A stretch of 64,000 nucleotides of DNA from Bolinopsis microptera. Its lineage: Eukaryota; Ctenophora; Tentaculata; Lobata; Bolinopsidae. The notes below the pieces were generated by a model, which was not told the DNA's origin, did no database searches, and worked only from the letters and a program-made list of their open reading frames with translations. Below are positions 47,041 through 60,000 of this stretch, in pieces. How positions within the stretch are numbered: the first letter of the stretch is position 1; each line of letters opens with the position of its first letter. The stretch spans positions 18,008,837 through 18,072,836 of the forward strand of contig NC_087073.1 in NCBI RefSeq assembly GCF_026151205.1, written 5' to 3'. The position numbers and the translations under genes are program-made.

Positions 47041-47495
47041 ACTGAATGATAAATGGTTAGAATATCGAACTTGAAATTAAAACTTACAAATCAAGCATTG
47101 GTGTACATTATAATCTAGATGTTTTCTCGGAATTTCATTAAAAAATGCACACCAGATATAATACCCGATACGGCTTTGGTAACTAAGTTAATTCATCAGA
47201 TGATAAGACGATGAAGCACCATTTAAAAGCAGGTCCTTTAAAATTCTAAATTGGAAAATACATTGGATTTTGAATAAAACGTTTCATTTTTGTTATCTCG
47301 TAAAATAATTGGATATTATTATTACCTATTTTGAATAATATATCACCTAAAATGAGGTGCACAAAAAATTTACACCCCCAAAATTACTTAAAAAATTCTT
47401 TCTAAAATAACTTAAGCCATGTTCCAATAAAATAAATAAGTTAGGTAAAAACTAATGAAATAAAATTATCGCCCCTGTCAAAATAAGATGTTCCC
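47041..47495. other. Intergenic between THADA and zinc-finger gene
   Basis: AT-rich spacer between two minus-strand genes. A possible acceptor (CATTCAG) abuts the zinc-finger ATG at 47040, so a 5' UTR intron may start here. Nothing else recognised. Confidence 0.4.
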
Positions 47496-50400
47496 TCAAA
47501 CATCAACCAAACTTAAAAACAATCGTTTGTCAAAGTGAGCATTGCTATTAATATCAAAACCTTCACATTTCTCTGACAAAACCTTCTGTCTAACCCTCCT
47601 TACCGCATTGATCCAAATTTCCTGCTCCTCGAGATCAGCGAGCAAAACCTTCACACACCCTACACCACATTCCATACCATGTCTAGCAGTCAGGTAAAGA
47701 CTGCTGACCCCAGTGGGGAGGAACACACAGAATCTGGTGGCTAGCTGGCGGAGCTCTTCGTTCTCAGACTGACAGTGCAACAAAGCACTGGCTAAGAGTC
47801 TGGAAGTGAGAATTATGTTGTGGGGTAGTTTCTGTATTTTGTAGAAATAGGATAGGAGTTTAGTGTTGCAGGTGTCGAATCTCAGGTTCTGGTCAAGTGT
47901 TTGCAGTAAGGAAGAGTTGTTAGTGGAGATGTTGTAAGTAACAGTTAGAATCATGCAGATGTGAGCGTATTTATCAGCGTTATCAGAGAGGAATTGGAGA
48001 ATGTGCGGAGGAACGTTAAAATCTGGTATAATGGAATGTTTGTTGAGAATCTCAAACACGCAGTTCGCTAAATAGTTGCTTACGTAGCGGTACTCTTGGT
48101 TCGTCAGTCCATCCAACAACCAAATCAACCCCATGTAGTCTACATTTGTATAAAAATCATCGTTAAGAGAGCTCCAGAATATTTCAGTCAGTTGTGGGCA
48201 ATGATTTTGAATATGAGCAAACGCGGACATGTAGTCTTTACTCACAATAAACCAAACTCCAAGATAATCTAGAATACTTGAAGGATATTTTCGAGAACCA
48301 GACCCATGCTCATTTATCTCTAAAACTTTGCCGATAACAGCATCACTCAAAACATCTTTTCTCCGGAGTGCCACATAAATCTGTAAAACCAGCGAAATGT
48401 TGATATCGAGCATCTCCTCAATACTCAGTATTTCCGTCATATCTTCAATAACATCAGACTCCACCAAGTCACCATCACTTTTACTGGACTCCAGAATAAA
48501 CATCAGGACTCCATTAACTTTGTTATGAGACGAACTTGTCAGCTCCCGGGCCCCTCTTCTGACAAACTCCCTCAGCTTGTCTTCATGACAAACTAACACT
48601 ACAGTTCGAGCAGCCACACTTCGTATTTTGTAGATCGGGGACGAGAGGAGATTGTAAAGACATTCCCCCAAGAAATCATCTCTATCTGTGGTATCTGGGT
48701 AGAGTTTGGAGGATATCATCAGAGAGAGGAAGATAGTTGGACAGGTTTTAGTACCAGATGAGTGCTTCTGTAGGTTACTCAGTACTTGTTGGTAAATTCC
48801 TCTGTAGTGCTGTTTTAACTCCCCTATTGATAGGCTAGACCTGTGAAATATAGTAAGTTTATTTCATAGATTCGAAATTTTGTAAAGAAGTAAGGAGCAT
48901 GGTATTCCAAATTTGTTAATTGAAACACAAAATATTAAAATTAAATTGATCTCTGGTTGGACAATGAGAAGTATTTAAATAAGACGTATAAAACAAAAAG
49001 GAACTAAAAATAAAACCTGTATCCACAATCAAACTCAGAGTTGAGATGGCCCAGAATGTAGTTCAGCAACTCAGCAAAGAGAAGAAAACTGGCGTTTCTG
49101 ACTACCCAGAACGAGTGTATGAATCCAGAGTAACAAAGTTTGCAGATCTGAAGATATTGTTCATATGATATAATTAAAACAGGATGTCATGAAAAGTATC
49201 GTCACAGTGACACAACATTTTTCTTGGAACACGTTAATCCGCAATCAAATTATCAGTGTTATGAGTTATCATAGTGGAAATTGTTTCCAAGAATATAGGT
49301 TCCGGAATCTAGCTGATCCGGTTTTATTTTGATCCTGTTTTATCTTTATCCGGTTTTACTTGGGTCGGAATTATTCACAGTAAACCGAAATAATATTTGT
49401 TTTTAAAAAGAAAGCTGGCTCGGACCTGATCAGAGAAAGGAATCAAGTGATGTCTGAGTTTAGCGGAGGACAAAACAAGTCTCAACATGTGTAGAGAGTG
49501 TACCTGAACCAGGTCCTCAGTCTCAGTACATTCCTCAGGGTAAGGAATGTTGGCTGCTTCCAGCAACTTCGTTACAGTTTCATGGGTCAGGTGCAGGTTA
49601 TTACACTGTAACACTGCTTCTATCGCTTCAGGGAGTCCAGCACTGCGTCTTGATAAAGATGACGCTGAAGTGGGTGAGATATTATCAGTATACAATTAAT
49701 ATACATTATACATGTGACATTTGTATTGAAACGCGGCGGGTTTTACTAAATGAAGACCTTAAATGTCTCAATCATAATCATTTTTAAACCCTTAAAACAG
49801 GAAGCACCCTCTTAAATTGAGAGAATCTCCAATAAAATAGTAAATAAAATCCAGAAAACTAAAGGACATACAAGTAGGTGTATGTAAGACGTTAAGAAGA
49901 GTGGTGACCCAGCGTGAAGGTAGCTCGTGTGTAGGTGGGTGAGAGGAGGTTCTGACTGAGATCACCTTCAGTGTCTCACACAAAGCTTTTATTACTGATC
50001 TATGTCTGCACCTGATAGATAAAAGTTTAACAAACGAACAATTTCTATGGCAAACGTTTATCCTATATAATACTATAATACTTTTGACTATAATACTTTT
50101 GACTTTGTTCAAGAAATAAAAGTAAATAATGATATGAGGATGCCGCAAAACTTTTTCTCAAAATTACGATGGAAGTTACCTGAAGACACATTTCAAGCAG
50201 ACATCCCCAATAGAGTAAAGATCAGAGACAAATGTGCTCCCATCTATCAAGTAACCCTCCATAGTTGAATCAACTAGCGCACCACAAGTGCCACTAAGCA
50301 GCTCTAACAAACTAGCAATAGCATTCCAAACTGTCTGTCCAGCATTCTTACAAAACGTTTCATCTCCACCTGTAGCTGTTTGTATGATAACAAACGTCTC

Positions 50401-52511
50401 CTCAAAGGACGGAGCAGTGTAAACCTGATCACTTTCAATGTCTCTGTGTGATATCATGTCGAGGAAAATGTTGATAAGGCAGATGGAGACCCTGGTGATG
50501 GAGACAATGTTTTGTGTGGACATGTTGGATAGTTCAGTCTTTAGAGGTGATACTTTACAGGGGATATCGGTCTGTAATATGTTTTGGAGACCTGTTACTT
50601 TCTCTATTTCATCCATGAAACTGGTGAGAAAATCGGTTGTGTCACTTGTATCTTTGATATCATGTCTATTTGACTTCTCTTTGATAAAGAAATGCTTGTT
50701 GATCTTCTTAGCTAACGAACAGACATCATTATCATTATGCTTCATTAGTTCCAATATCTGTTCCTGCAGCTTTTCTCGTTGCAAAACTGTCAAACTTTCT
50801 TTGTCTAAGTTGCTCAACAAAAAGAAGTTCAGAGCTGTAACTATCGAATGATAAGGGGCTTCTATGTAGGTGTTTTCCAGAAAAAGCTTCACCAGGGGAG
50901 TGATAGTTTTATCCTTCGATTTAACTAAAGGTTTGAGACTCTGAAAGGAAGCGATGGCGTGAACTCTGACGGTAGGGCAGGGTATTGTTAGGAGGTTCTT
51001 GTAGGTTGTAACAATGAAGTCGTTATCTGTAAAGTCCTGCATGTTTCTGGAGATGAGTGTGATAAGAGAACTCTGTACTTCTGATGAGCTCGACTTATTT
51101 AGCTGAAACAAACATTGTGATGGGCTAAGATCTAGATGATATCATAGAAAATTCAGTTTTCAGCTTAATTGCACAATATCTATTAAAACGACCGAATAAA
51201 TTTACCGAATCCAAAAATTAAAATTACCTGTGAAGAAAGCAGTTTTTGATGCAGATCTTCTTTGAAACAAGGGTAGAATGTCTCAAAGAGGAAAACTTTT
51301 CCCTGATCAGATATATCACCACTATCTATCATCTTGAAAACATTTTCTTTCAGATCATCGGGAAAAATTTCCCGTTTAGTGAAGAAGGGTGACATATAAT
51401 CAGACAGAATTCTCGAGAAAACAGGATTCGTACCAACACAGGAAACACAGATTCTCAGAAGGGTGACAAAGTTTTCTTTGTTCATTTTCTTGCATAGAAG
51501 AGTTTTTATGGCTTTGAGATTGTTGTGGTCCAATCGGTTGTATCCCAGGTGACCAACAAGACTCTTTAAAGTAGAGGACACGATCGCAGTTTCTAAGAAC
51601 TTAGATTCGCTCAAGAACAAGTTAAGGAATGAAATTGTCTTCCTGCTGTACCATGGTCCAAGAGAAATATCCTCGACCCTTTGTATGAGTTCTGGTTCAA
51701 TTGTCAGACAGGATTGTATTATATCCTCACAAACGTTTGACACATTCAATCCACGATCATCGTAAAAGAGAGTTACCAAAACAAATACCGCTGGTACAAT
51801 CTCTTTGAATTCAAAGCAACGGTGTTTTCTCAGACACATTCGAATCGAGTCTAGGTGTACAAATTGATACCACACAACATTTTCTCTGACTTTCTCAACA
51901 CTGTCCTGGAGCATCATCAACACGACCTCTCGATCGGACTCAGAGAATTTGCAAGATTTCAGGAGGCAATTTTTCCACCATGCAATCAAATATTGATTTC
52001 CAGAGAAAAATTTCAAACTAAAGTCGTGTTCAGTTTTAGGGGAACTGTTGTGATATTCTATATTGATAAAAATAACAAGTGGTATGATGAGGATCATGAC
52101 ATCGCGTGGAAGCTGTTTTGTAGCCAACAAAAATGACATCAACTGTTCTGATGTGGTATTTAAATGACTGATATCGAATGTATCAGACAGCTTAGATTTC
52201 AAGAACAAGTGTAAGCCATGACAACTGACACTTAGCAATGTAACTTCTTCCAAGCTCTTATTACTATTTGTCAAAATATTCTGACAGTTTTTGTCTAACG
52301 AATGAACGATAAGCTGGACCAGAGAGACATCAAGAGTAAGTTTCTTACTTTTGAAACACTCAGTTAGAGGTTCACTTAGATAAAGCAACTGGGACGATGT
52401 GCTACTTTTTAGCAGTTCTGTAAACCAACCCAAATCTTTTGAGCTTTTTAATCTCTCGGTTATCTTCTTACGTTCATTTGACGTGTAAAGCTTGCCAAGG
52501 TCTACATCCAT
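47496..52511 (-). CDS. THADA: THADA / Trm732 family protein (tRNA 2'-O-methylation cofactor)
   Basis: Six exons join in an unbroken frame to 1353 residues: 51228-52511, 50180-51102, 49872-50011, 49426-49664, 49017-49147 and 47496-48840. The whole is a helical ARM/HEAT-type solenoid. The conserved DUF2428 core is seen in exons 4-6: SLSRRSAGLPEAIEAVL, VHSLHMLRLVLSSAKLRHHL, HSFWVVRNASFLLFAELL and PIYKIRSVAARTVV ... HNKVNGVLMFI. In yeast, Trm732 pairs with Trm7 (FTSJ1 in animals) to methylate position 32 of certain tRNAs; animal THADA is also tied to calcium handling and metabolism. This protein is shorter than the human one (about 1950). The first exon and its upstream 480 bp are duplicated at 54951-55657. 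Confidence 0.85.
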
Positions 52512-53634
52512 CTATACACTTATTGAAGTATTACCAACAATGAGATGTGTATCCAGTCACTGTGATTCACATTGATTTGATCATGTAATATTCACAACAG
52601 AACCATCTTTACTTCCCCAGCAGACGTTTGTCGAATTCTGTTTTCTTACAATGGTTAGATTTGATTAAGAATATTACAAATTTGTATTCAAATTTAAAAG
52701 AATTGAAAGGCAAATTCAATTTCAAGGAATGGAAGATTACTTAATATCCAAGAAAAACTTTCCAATTAGTCAATTAGTCAGAAAAGCATGAGTGTGCATA
52801 ATATAATTGATCAAATTATTCTTTTAACATAAAAATCAAACATCTTAATTACATCAAAAATCTGTCAATTTCATCAAATCATTAACAAACAATTTCATAA
52901 GGTATAAAAACATGCAACCATGTGAGCTGAACTGCAACTTAGAGGATTGTAGGACAAAGGTGGTAGACGGGACTCTAAATCGTATACAAAATTATGAACC
53001 TTTGGTAGATCTTATCATTTGCTCAATCATATCCCATTGGTCGGGGGTAATTTCAGATAATCCATTAAACATTCCACCCATATAGTTTGCTAATCCTCCG
53101 TCAAAGTCGATTCGCTGGCCTGTCAACCATGAAGATGCAGGGTGAACAAGATAGCAGGCTAAATTAGCCAATTCCTCAACCTCCCCCTCACGTCCAACAG
53201 GAACTTGATCGACCATCTTATTAGTTCCCTCTCCACCTGGATCAAGTCTGGAGAAAGCTCCTTTTGTATAGATTGGTCCGGGTCCAATACTGTTCATCCT
53301 AATACCATATCGTCCCCACTCTGATGCTAGTGAGTGTGTCATTGCATCAACTCCGGCTTTTGCACAAGCAGATGGTAGCACAAATCCTGTTCCTTTAAAT
53401 CCAGAGACGGTTATGTTAAGAAATGTTCCTCCTGAAATAAGATATGTTTAAAGAGATCATCCCTTAAACTAATCATATTAGTTTACATAATTCTAAATTT
53501 ATAGCATGTAATATAATAAGCTTGCTCTAACCTGTCTTTTCTTCAATCATCTTTTTACCAAATGCTGATGTTACATTGAATGTACCCTGCAGTACAATGC
53601 TTGTTACAGCATTAAAGCCTTTAGCTGACAGTCT

Positions 53635-54809
53635 CTCTGATGCCCCTATCAAGATTCTAAAAAAAGTGCGATGAGATTGGATTTTGACACTAGAAGTGCG
53701 ATTTTCACGAAATGTACTCCCCACCCCCCCCCCCCCCCCCCTCCAGCCTGCAAGATTTCTTGCCCCACAAATTATTTTCTATTTAAAAAGATTTCGCGAG
53801 TCCCTTTGTAAGCGAGAAGTATGTCACTATTATTGGATCCATAAATAACGAAAAATTAACGTGCGTATTTTCATGAATTATATTATGTTACATATTGTAA
53901 TTATGGTAAGCCTCACGTAGCACGATGGTTGAGGGCGCGCTCGTCAAGCAGTTGACTCGGGTTCGAGTCTCGTCAGCGGTCATTCTTTTGGCAATTATTA
54001 ATTATTTTACTAAAATTATCATCAGAGCACCTTGTAATATACGTTATCCGATAGATTATACTGTTCGTACTTCATCTAGAGAACTAAGAGACTGAGAAGA
54101 CCGGCATTTAAGGATTTGTCCGGGGAAGGCCTCGTTCACACTGGAACATGTCAAATTATTGTAAACGGAGTTATCTGGTAATGTTTGTTTTGTTTATGGC
54201 TAGAATTTAGAATGGAATCAATGTGATGAGGATCCAGAGTTAATTACCTGCTAGGATTAATAAGTCAGTTCTCCAGTTGAAGAGACCCTTTCTCAAACTT
54301 TTAATGAAGAAATATTCACTATGCCTATGGCAGTATCAAGTATATTCTGAGAAAGAATATAGCCAGGAATAGTACCTCCTTTAATGGTAACCATAGTAAC
54401 TATAGTAACCACTGTGAATCTTGATCTTATAACAACTAGTATCCTTTAAGACTTAGACAGTACAGTGAATAAACACGCTGAAAAGCGATGAAAATGCAAG
54501 CGCGCGACCGAATATGTAGTGCTGAAAGAGGGTGCCGAAATCTCGCGGAGAATCTCACGATATTGTGAGCCTAGCTATGAGATTTAAACGAAACTCGCAA
54601 AAATCTGGCAAAAATCTCGCGCGCGTTACGTCGAAGTTTTCACGCTATAAACAAGTGATAAAATACACGTTAAGAGTATAAAATACATGTTAAGTTCCTA
54701 ATTCCCTCAACTTTTAAGTTAAACTTTTTCTGTTTCCTCATTTATTTACAAATTTTGTGCGATGAGTCCGGCTCGCAATCTCGCATAAATCTTGAGCTGG
54801 GCTCTGATG
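53635..54809. mobile_element. hAT-like insertion (1159 bp) inside duplicated DECR1 exon
   Basis: The element at 53643-54801 is flanked by a perfect 8-bp duplication CTCTGATG (53635-53642 and 54802-54809). The undisrupted duplicate has this site once (about 56301-56308), so the insertion is proven by comparison within the window. The ends are short imperfect inverted repeats (CCCCTATCAAGATT against CCCAGCTCAAGATT). No transposase. It contains a long C run (53726-53741) and a tRNA-like sequence (53911-53985), so it may be a composite. Confidence 0.9.
53911..53985 (+). repeat. tRNA-like (SINE head) sequence
   Basis: RNA polymerase III boxes are visible: an A-box-like TAGCACGATGG (53918-53928) and a B-box GGTTCGAGTCT (53960-53970) at tRNA-like spacing. 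The acceptor and anticodon arms do not pair well, so it looks like a SINE or tRNA-derived relic carried by the hAT-like insertion and not a working tRNA gene. Confidence 0.5.
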
Positions 54810-54950
54810 GGGCAATGAAGTTTCCTGCTGCATTATTTACAACAGCATTTGGAATTCCATGATCTTCTACAAATTGATCTGCCACAGCAGAAACCTGCAA
54901 GACAGTAATATTATGTAAAGTGATAGAAAAAGTAATTTGTCATGAAGTTT

Positions 54951-55170
54951 TGTCTAACGAATGAACGATAAGCTGGACCAGAGAGACATCAAGAGTAAGT
55001 TTCTTACTTTTGAAACACTCAGTTAGAGGTTCACTTAGATAAAGCAACTGGGACGATGTGCTACTTTTTAGCAGTTCTGTAAACCAACCCAAATCTTTTG
55101 AGCTTTTTAATCTCTCGGTTATCTTCTTACGTTCATTTGACGTGTAAAGCTTGCCAAGGTCTACATCCAT
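54951..55170 (-). pseudogene. THADA: Truncated THADA 5' copy
   Basis: A duplicate of the first 73 or so codons of THADA (MDVDLGKLYTSNERKKITER onward), identical in the shared part. It runs into DECR1 intron sequence and stops almost at once (...SLDKTS). Because 480 bases upstream of the ATG were duplicated too, this copy may carry a working THADA promoter, and transcripts could read into the broken DECR1 copy. Confidence 0.9.
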
Positions 55171-55657
55171 CTATACACTTATTGAAGTATTACCAACAAT
55201 GAGATGTGTATCCAGTCACTGTGATTCACATTGATTTGATCATGTAATATTCACAACAGAACCATCTTTACTTCCCCAGCAGACGTTTGTCGAATTCTGT
55301 TTTCTTACAATGGTTAGATTTGATTAAGAATATTACAAATTTGTATTCAAATTTAAAAGAATTGAAAGGCAAATTCAATTTCAAGGAATGGAAGATTACT
55401 TAATATCCAAGAAAAACTTTCCAATTAGTCAATTAGTCAGAAAAGCATGAGTGTGCATAATATAATTGATCAAATTATTCTTTTAACATAAAAATCAAAC
55501 ATCTTAATTACATCAAAAATCTGTCAATTTCATCAAATCATTAACAAACAATTTCATAAGGTATAAAAACATGCAACCATGTGAGCTGAACTGCAACTTA
55601 GAGGATTGTAGGACAAAGGTGGTAGACGGGACTCTAAAATCTAAATCGTATACAAAA

Positions 55658-57003
55658 TTATGAACCTTTGGTAGATCTTATCATTTGCTCAATCATATCC
55701 CATTGGTCGGGGGTAATTTCAGATAATCCATTAAACATTCCACCCATATAGTTTGCTAATCCTCCGTCAAAGTCGATTCGCTGGCCTGTCAACCATGAAG
55801 ATGCAGGGTGAACAAGATAGCAGGCTAAATTAGCCAATTCCTCAACCTCCCCCACACGTCCAACAGGAACTTGATCGACCATCTTATTAGTTCCCTCTCC
55901 ACCTGGATCAAGTCTGGAGAAAGCTCCTTTTGTATAGATTGGTCCGGGTCCAATACTGTTCATCCTAATACCATATCGTCCCCACTCTGATGCTAGTGAG
56001 TGTGTCATTGCATCAACTCCGGCTTTTGCACAAGCAGATGGTAGCACAAATCCTGTTCCTTTAAATCCAGAGACGGTTATGTTAAGAAATGTTCCTCCTG
56101 AAATAAGATATGTTTAAAGAGATCATCCCTTAAACTAATCATATTAGTTTACATAATTCTAAATTTATAGCATGTAATATAATCAGCTTGCTCTAACCTG
56201 TCTTTTCTTCAATCATCTTTTTACCAAATGCTGATGTTACATTGAATGTACCCTGCAGTACAATGCTTGTTACAGCATTAAAGCCTTTAGCTGACAGTCT
56301 CTCTGATGGGGCAATGAAGTTTCCTGCTGCATTATTTACAACAGCATTTGGAATTCCATGATCTTCTACAAATTGATCTGCCACAGCAGAAACCTGCAAG
56401 ACAGTAATATTATGTAAAGTGATAGAAAAAGTAATTTGTCATGAAGTTTAAAAAATATAAATTGTTGTCATTCTTCCATACGTCTCGATCATAGGGTATG
56501 CTGATAACTATTTTATGACCAAAAATTAAGTATTTATGCTTCATTAAACAGCAACTGCTTACCTTTTCATGATCCCTGATGTCCATTGAATAATAAAAAA
56601 CTTCATTTTTGGTTATTTCACTGATTTCTGATGATGTATCTTGAAGGGCTTGTACATTTCTACTGGCAATGCACACTTTGGCGCCCTAAATTAGACAGCA
56701 TTGTTGCCATGCCTTTTCCAAGACCTGTGGCTCCACCAGTCACCAAAATAGTTTGACCTGAAATTTTTGTTAATATTCTTTTACAGTACAATCAATCAAA
56801 TATAAAGACAGTAATGTTCCGACATATTGACTCCTACTATTCCATGAGGGAGAAGGTATGTTGATAATTTAAGAATTACCTTTAAAGCAATCAGCAGCCA
56901 GCATTGGCTGTTTGAAAGCAGGAAAGTGAACATGCTGTGGATTGGTCTTTATGCCCCTCGTCAGTAGTTGATAGGACACTGAAGTAGATAATTTCCGAAA
57001 CAT
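55658..57003 (-). CDS. DECR1: 2,4-dienoyl-CoA reductase, mitochondrial; one-base frameshift in exon 2
   Basis: Four exons with GT-AG borders: 56880-57003 (presequence MFRKLSTSVSYQLL), 56563-56757, 56198-56393 and 55658-56097. The intended product is 317 residues, close to the vertebrate 335. Family marks: TGGATGLGKG (NADPH binding), NNAAGNFIAPSERLS, SACAKAGVDAMTHSLASEWG (with the lysine of the active site), GPIYTKGAFSRLDPGG and the C-terminal DQWDMIEQMIRSTKGS. It reduces 2,4-dienoyl-CoA with NADPH in beta-oxidation of unsaturated fatty acids. Exon 2 has one base too many in a G run (plus-strand GGCGCCC near 56681-56687), which shifts the frame and meets a stop shortly after. Every other exon is clean, so a sequencing or assembly indel is at least as likely as a real mutation. 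Confidence 0.9.
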
Positions 57004-60000
57004 AGCTAGAAAGTTTTAGTCAGGGAAACACAAGCAAATTGTTAATTATTAATAGTTTCGTCTATTGCAGTCAGAAAGTCTGTTTTTCCTGTCTAATTGA
57101 ATTTCGGCCATGGCCCTTTTGGTACATGTACAGCTATCAATATAGCATAGCTTAGGCAGGCACAACCTCAAATCCATATGCACTCGTGTCATTTTCGAAG
57201 CAATGAGTGCATCCAACGATCACACTTTCGTTTGGTTTCTGACCTTCGTTCAACCAAATCAGTCGGAATTGAACCCCTGTCTGACTGTCTGTATAAGAGA
57301 CGCTCGTGTAAACCACTACACTAACCGACAAACAAATTCATAGTCTAATGTTTGAAGAGAATTGACTCTGGGTAACTTCTATTATAATATAAATTTAAAT
57401 TTTCAACTATGTCAAAGAAAATGTCACATCAGGTGTAAGATTGAACTATTTAAGTAATAAAATAGTAAAACAAATTTTATTTTATACCCACAATCAATTC
57501 ATATTTAGTTTGACCATTGTTAATGATCTGGCCCGGCGCGCGCTACTTCGTAGCACTTGCCAACATTTCGAGAAGAAAGCGGCGCGCGCTACTTCGAAAT
57601 TTAGACGAGTAACATCCGTCAAATATTTAGTTCAAATATTTAAAGTCAAAATAACCATTTCACATAAGTGGTTATATTATAATAAAATAATTTGTGATAA
57701 ATTGATAAATTAATTTACACTCAAAAATGAACAAAATATACACAATTTTTACCTAGTGCAACACTGGCTCAGCGCGCGGCTGATCGAAAAAGTTTGGTTT
57801 GCATTTACTAACTACAGTGTACAGCGTACCAAACTAATGCCTTTCATTGCTTTATAAAAAAATAACTTACTGAATCTTTTAATACTAGACACATTTTAAT
57901 TCAGATGTTGTTTAATGAGTTAACCACAAAAATGTTCAAATTATGTAGGAGGGTAAAGGACACAATTGCTAGTAGTGCTTCTTTGAGCCCGGAAAGAAGC
58001 GCAGGAAGTCCAGACTGTTGACTGGCAGCAGTAAAGTAAGCAGTTAAAACACAAAGTAATAATATAATATTATTATATAATAATATAATATAAAAGTTTT
58101 AATAAATATAAGGCAGAAACACCTCATAGCAAGTAGAAAAAATGGCACTAGTCTTTTTTACAGATAGGTTACCTAAATGAGTCACAAGAGGATATTATAT
58201 CATGAAGTTTGATAAGTGTCTCTTTGGTGTGATAATCCTCCAGAATTTTAAGAGGATGCTATGAAATCTATGTAAAGATGAAAGTGGTATTATAACATAC
58301 TAACGAAAGGACCAATACAAGTTACTTCGCAACTCATCTACAATGTGATAATTCACATAAATACTGTACAGACAACAGATATTACCAGTTCAAATAGGTA
58401 ACTGGAAAATGGAATCAAAAGGAACTAATAAATGCCCGAATGCGGAAAACATAATGACCAGAAATAAAGTTGATATACGTTTTTATAAATGATACTCGTA
58501 ACTATTTGTTTCAAACCTAACATTATCTCGGCGCATGGATCGGTGAGTTATAAACCTACAACACAAGTTGCATTTTCATTTTGCACGTTGACTGGCACGC
58601 CAATCTAAATGCGGGCGCTCTTTTCACTTTTCGAGCTTTTTTTATGATTATGATACTGATAGTTATGTATAAAACTATAGTTCAAATCAGATTCTTTCAC
58701 GAAAACCGGAGGTCCTGTATGCTACAGAATCGTGATGTGATTTAAAAGTAAATTATGTTATTTTAAGCTAAAATCGGATAATTAAGTGAAATAAAGTGTC
58801 CTTATCTATGATCTAGGGACTTATCAGTATGATTTATGATTTAAATAACTTATTTGGCTAAAAAATAGAAATCGAATAAAGTGGTTGCTTTTGTGTTGTG
58901 TAGTTTTGTGAGGTGTTATTTGTATTCGATTTGTTTGTAGCGTTTACGTAATAAGGGACTATCGCACTTAACTTGAGTAATACTGAGGAGAACGTACTTG
59001 ATTATTCATAGATTTGTATGTGAATTTTGAATGTTGTATAGAGTTATGAAATCTCATTGATTTAGGATAATACAAATTTGTAAAGTAAGATGTGCTTCTT
59101 GCACACTTCTAAATAAAAGAGATCAAGAAATTACAGACTAGCAAACGTGCAGTATGCAGTATAAATAAGTGCGTCACCAGTCACGTAGCACGAAAAATCT
59201 CGTGGTTAGGTGAAATCCAAAGTCGGGCCAAAAGTATTTTGAAAAGAAAGCGGCGCGCGCTACTTCAAAGAACGTTAGAAGAGTATCATTGCGCTAATCA
59301 TTTGTCTTAGATCGCCGACAATACAAGTACAAAGTAGACTATATGTCGAATAATATCATAAATAGACAATTTTGTTTTCTTCAATAACAAATATGAAATA
59401 AAAAATATGATCTGACGTGTGTTGTAAATTATAAAATTCGTCGACGGTATCCGAAACAAATATATTTTACAAATATGAATCATATTTAATATGATCACCA
59501 GTTTCATATAACCATGAGTCTTTGCGTACTACGTGACGTGATTGTTTGATCACGGGCGCGAGGGCTCTAATTAAAGCAAATCACCAGTCAACATTAACAG
59601 TTAAGTTTTATTTGACAGCACGAGAAATTTTATTACAGCAAATTGATTGAAAAGGTAATACATAATACTCGTACGACATTCATATGAAATATTAAAAACA
59701 TTGTTGAGTTGCGAAGCAACTTGGCGCGCGGCGTTGAGAAATATATGAAAACGTTGATTATAAATTATGGATTATCGACGCGCGTCGTCTTAAAAGGTTA
59801 TAAACCTAGAATAATTTATTCATCACATAAAGCCGCGACTATTATACCAAAACATTGTGTTCTTTCATTAAATAGAAATTTCATATGATACGGTAAGGCT
59901 ACCTACTATTTTCTTTAAATGGTTAGGACTTGTCATTTATTTCAGATCCAGCGAACAAAAACTACGTATTTATTGCTTCATTTCGCGCCGCGCACTAACT

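Larger units (their letters stand above)
52992..54894 (-). pseudogene. DECR1: Partial DECR1 copy, disrupted by a transposon
   Basis: It contains only the last two exons. The last is intact (52992-53431, ending ...DQWDMIEQMIRSTKGS) and the penultimate is split: 53532-53642 on one side and 54802-54894 on the other, with a 1.16 kb hAT-like element between. Exons 1 and 2 are absent. The copy arose from the tandem duplication. If it is transcribed from the upstream DECR1 or the duplicated THADA promoter it could only yield a truncated product. It differs from the full gene by E for V in VPVGR(E/V)GEVEE. Confidence 0.9.
52288..56450. repeat. Recent 1.5 kb tandem duplication spanning THADA 5' end and DECR1 3' half
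   Basis: The left unit (52288 to about 54950, including an inserted 1.16 kb element) and the right unit (about 54951-56450) are nearly identical in exons, introns and intergenic bases. Without the insertion the units measure about 1496 and 1500 bp. Differences I noticed: a seven-base indel near 52978/55637, one A/C change near the exon 3 border, and one T/A change that turns Glu into Val in the DECR1 reading. The junction near 54950 joins DECR1 intron sequence to THADA exon 1 at a few shared T bases (microhomology). Confidence 0.95.

Noticed and set aside
50438-50851. Plus-strand frame of 137 codons
   Set aside because: Antisense shadow of THADA exon 2.
52992-56047. Two functional DECR1 genes
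   Set aside because: The left copy lacks exons 1-2 and has a transposon in exon 3, so it cannot encode the enzyme.
57256-57335. Functional tRNA gene
   Set aside because: A and B boxes are present but the acceptor and T stems do not pair, so it is kept only as a tRNA-like relic.
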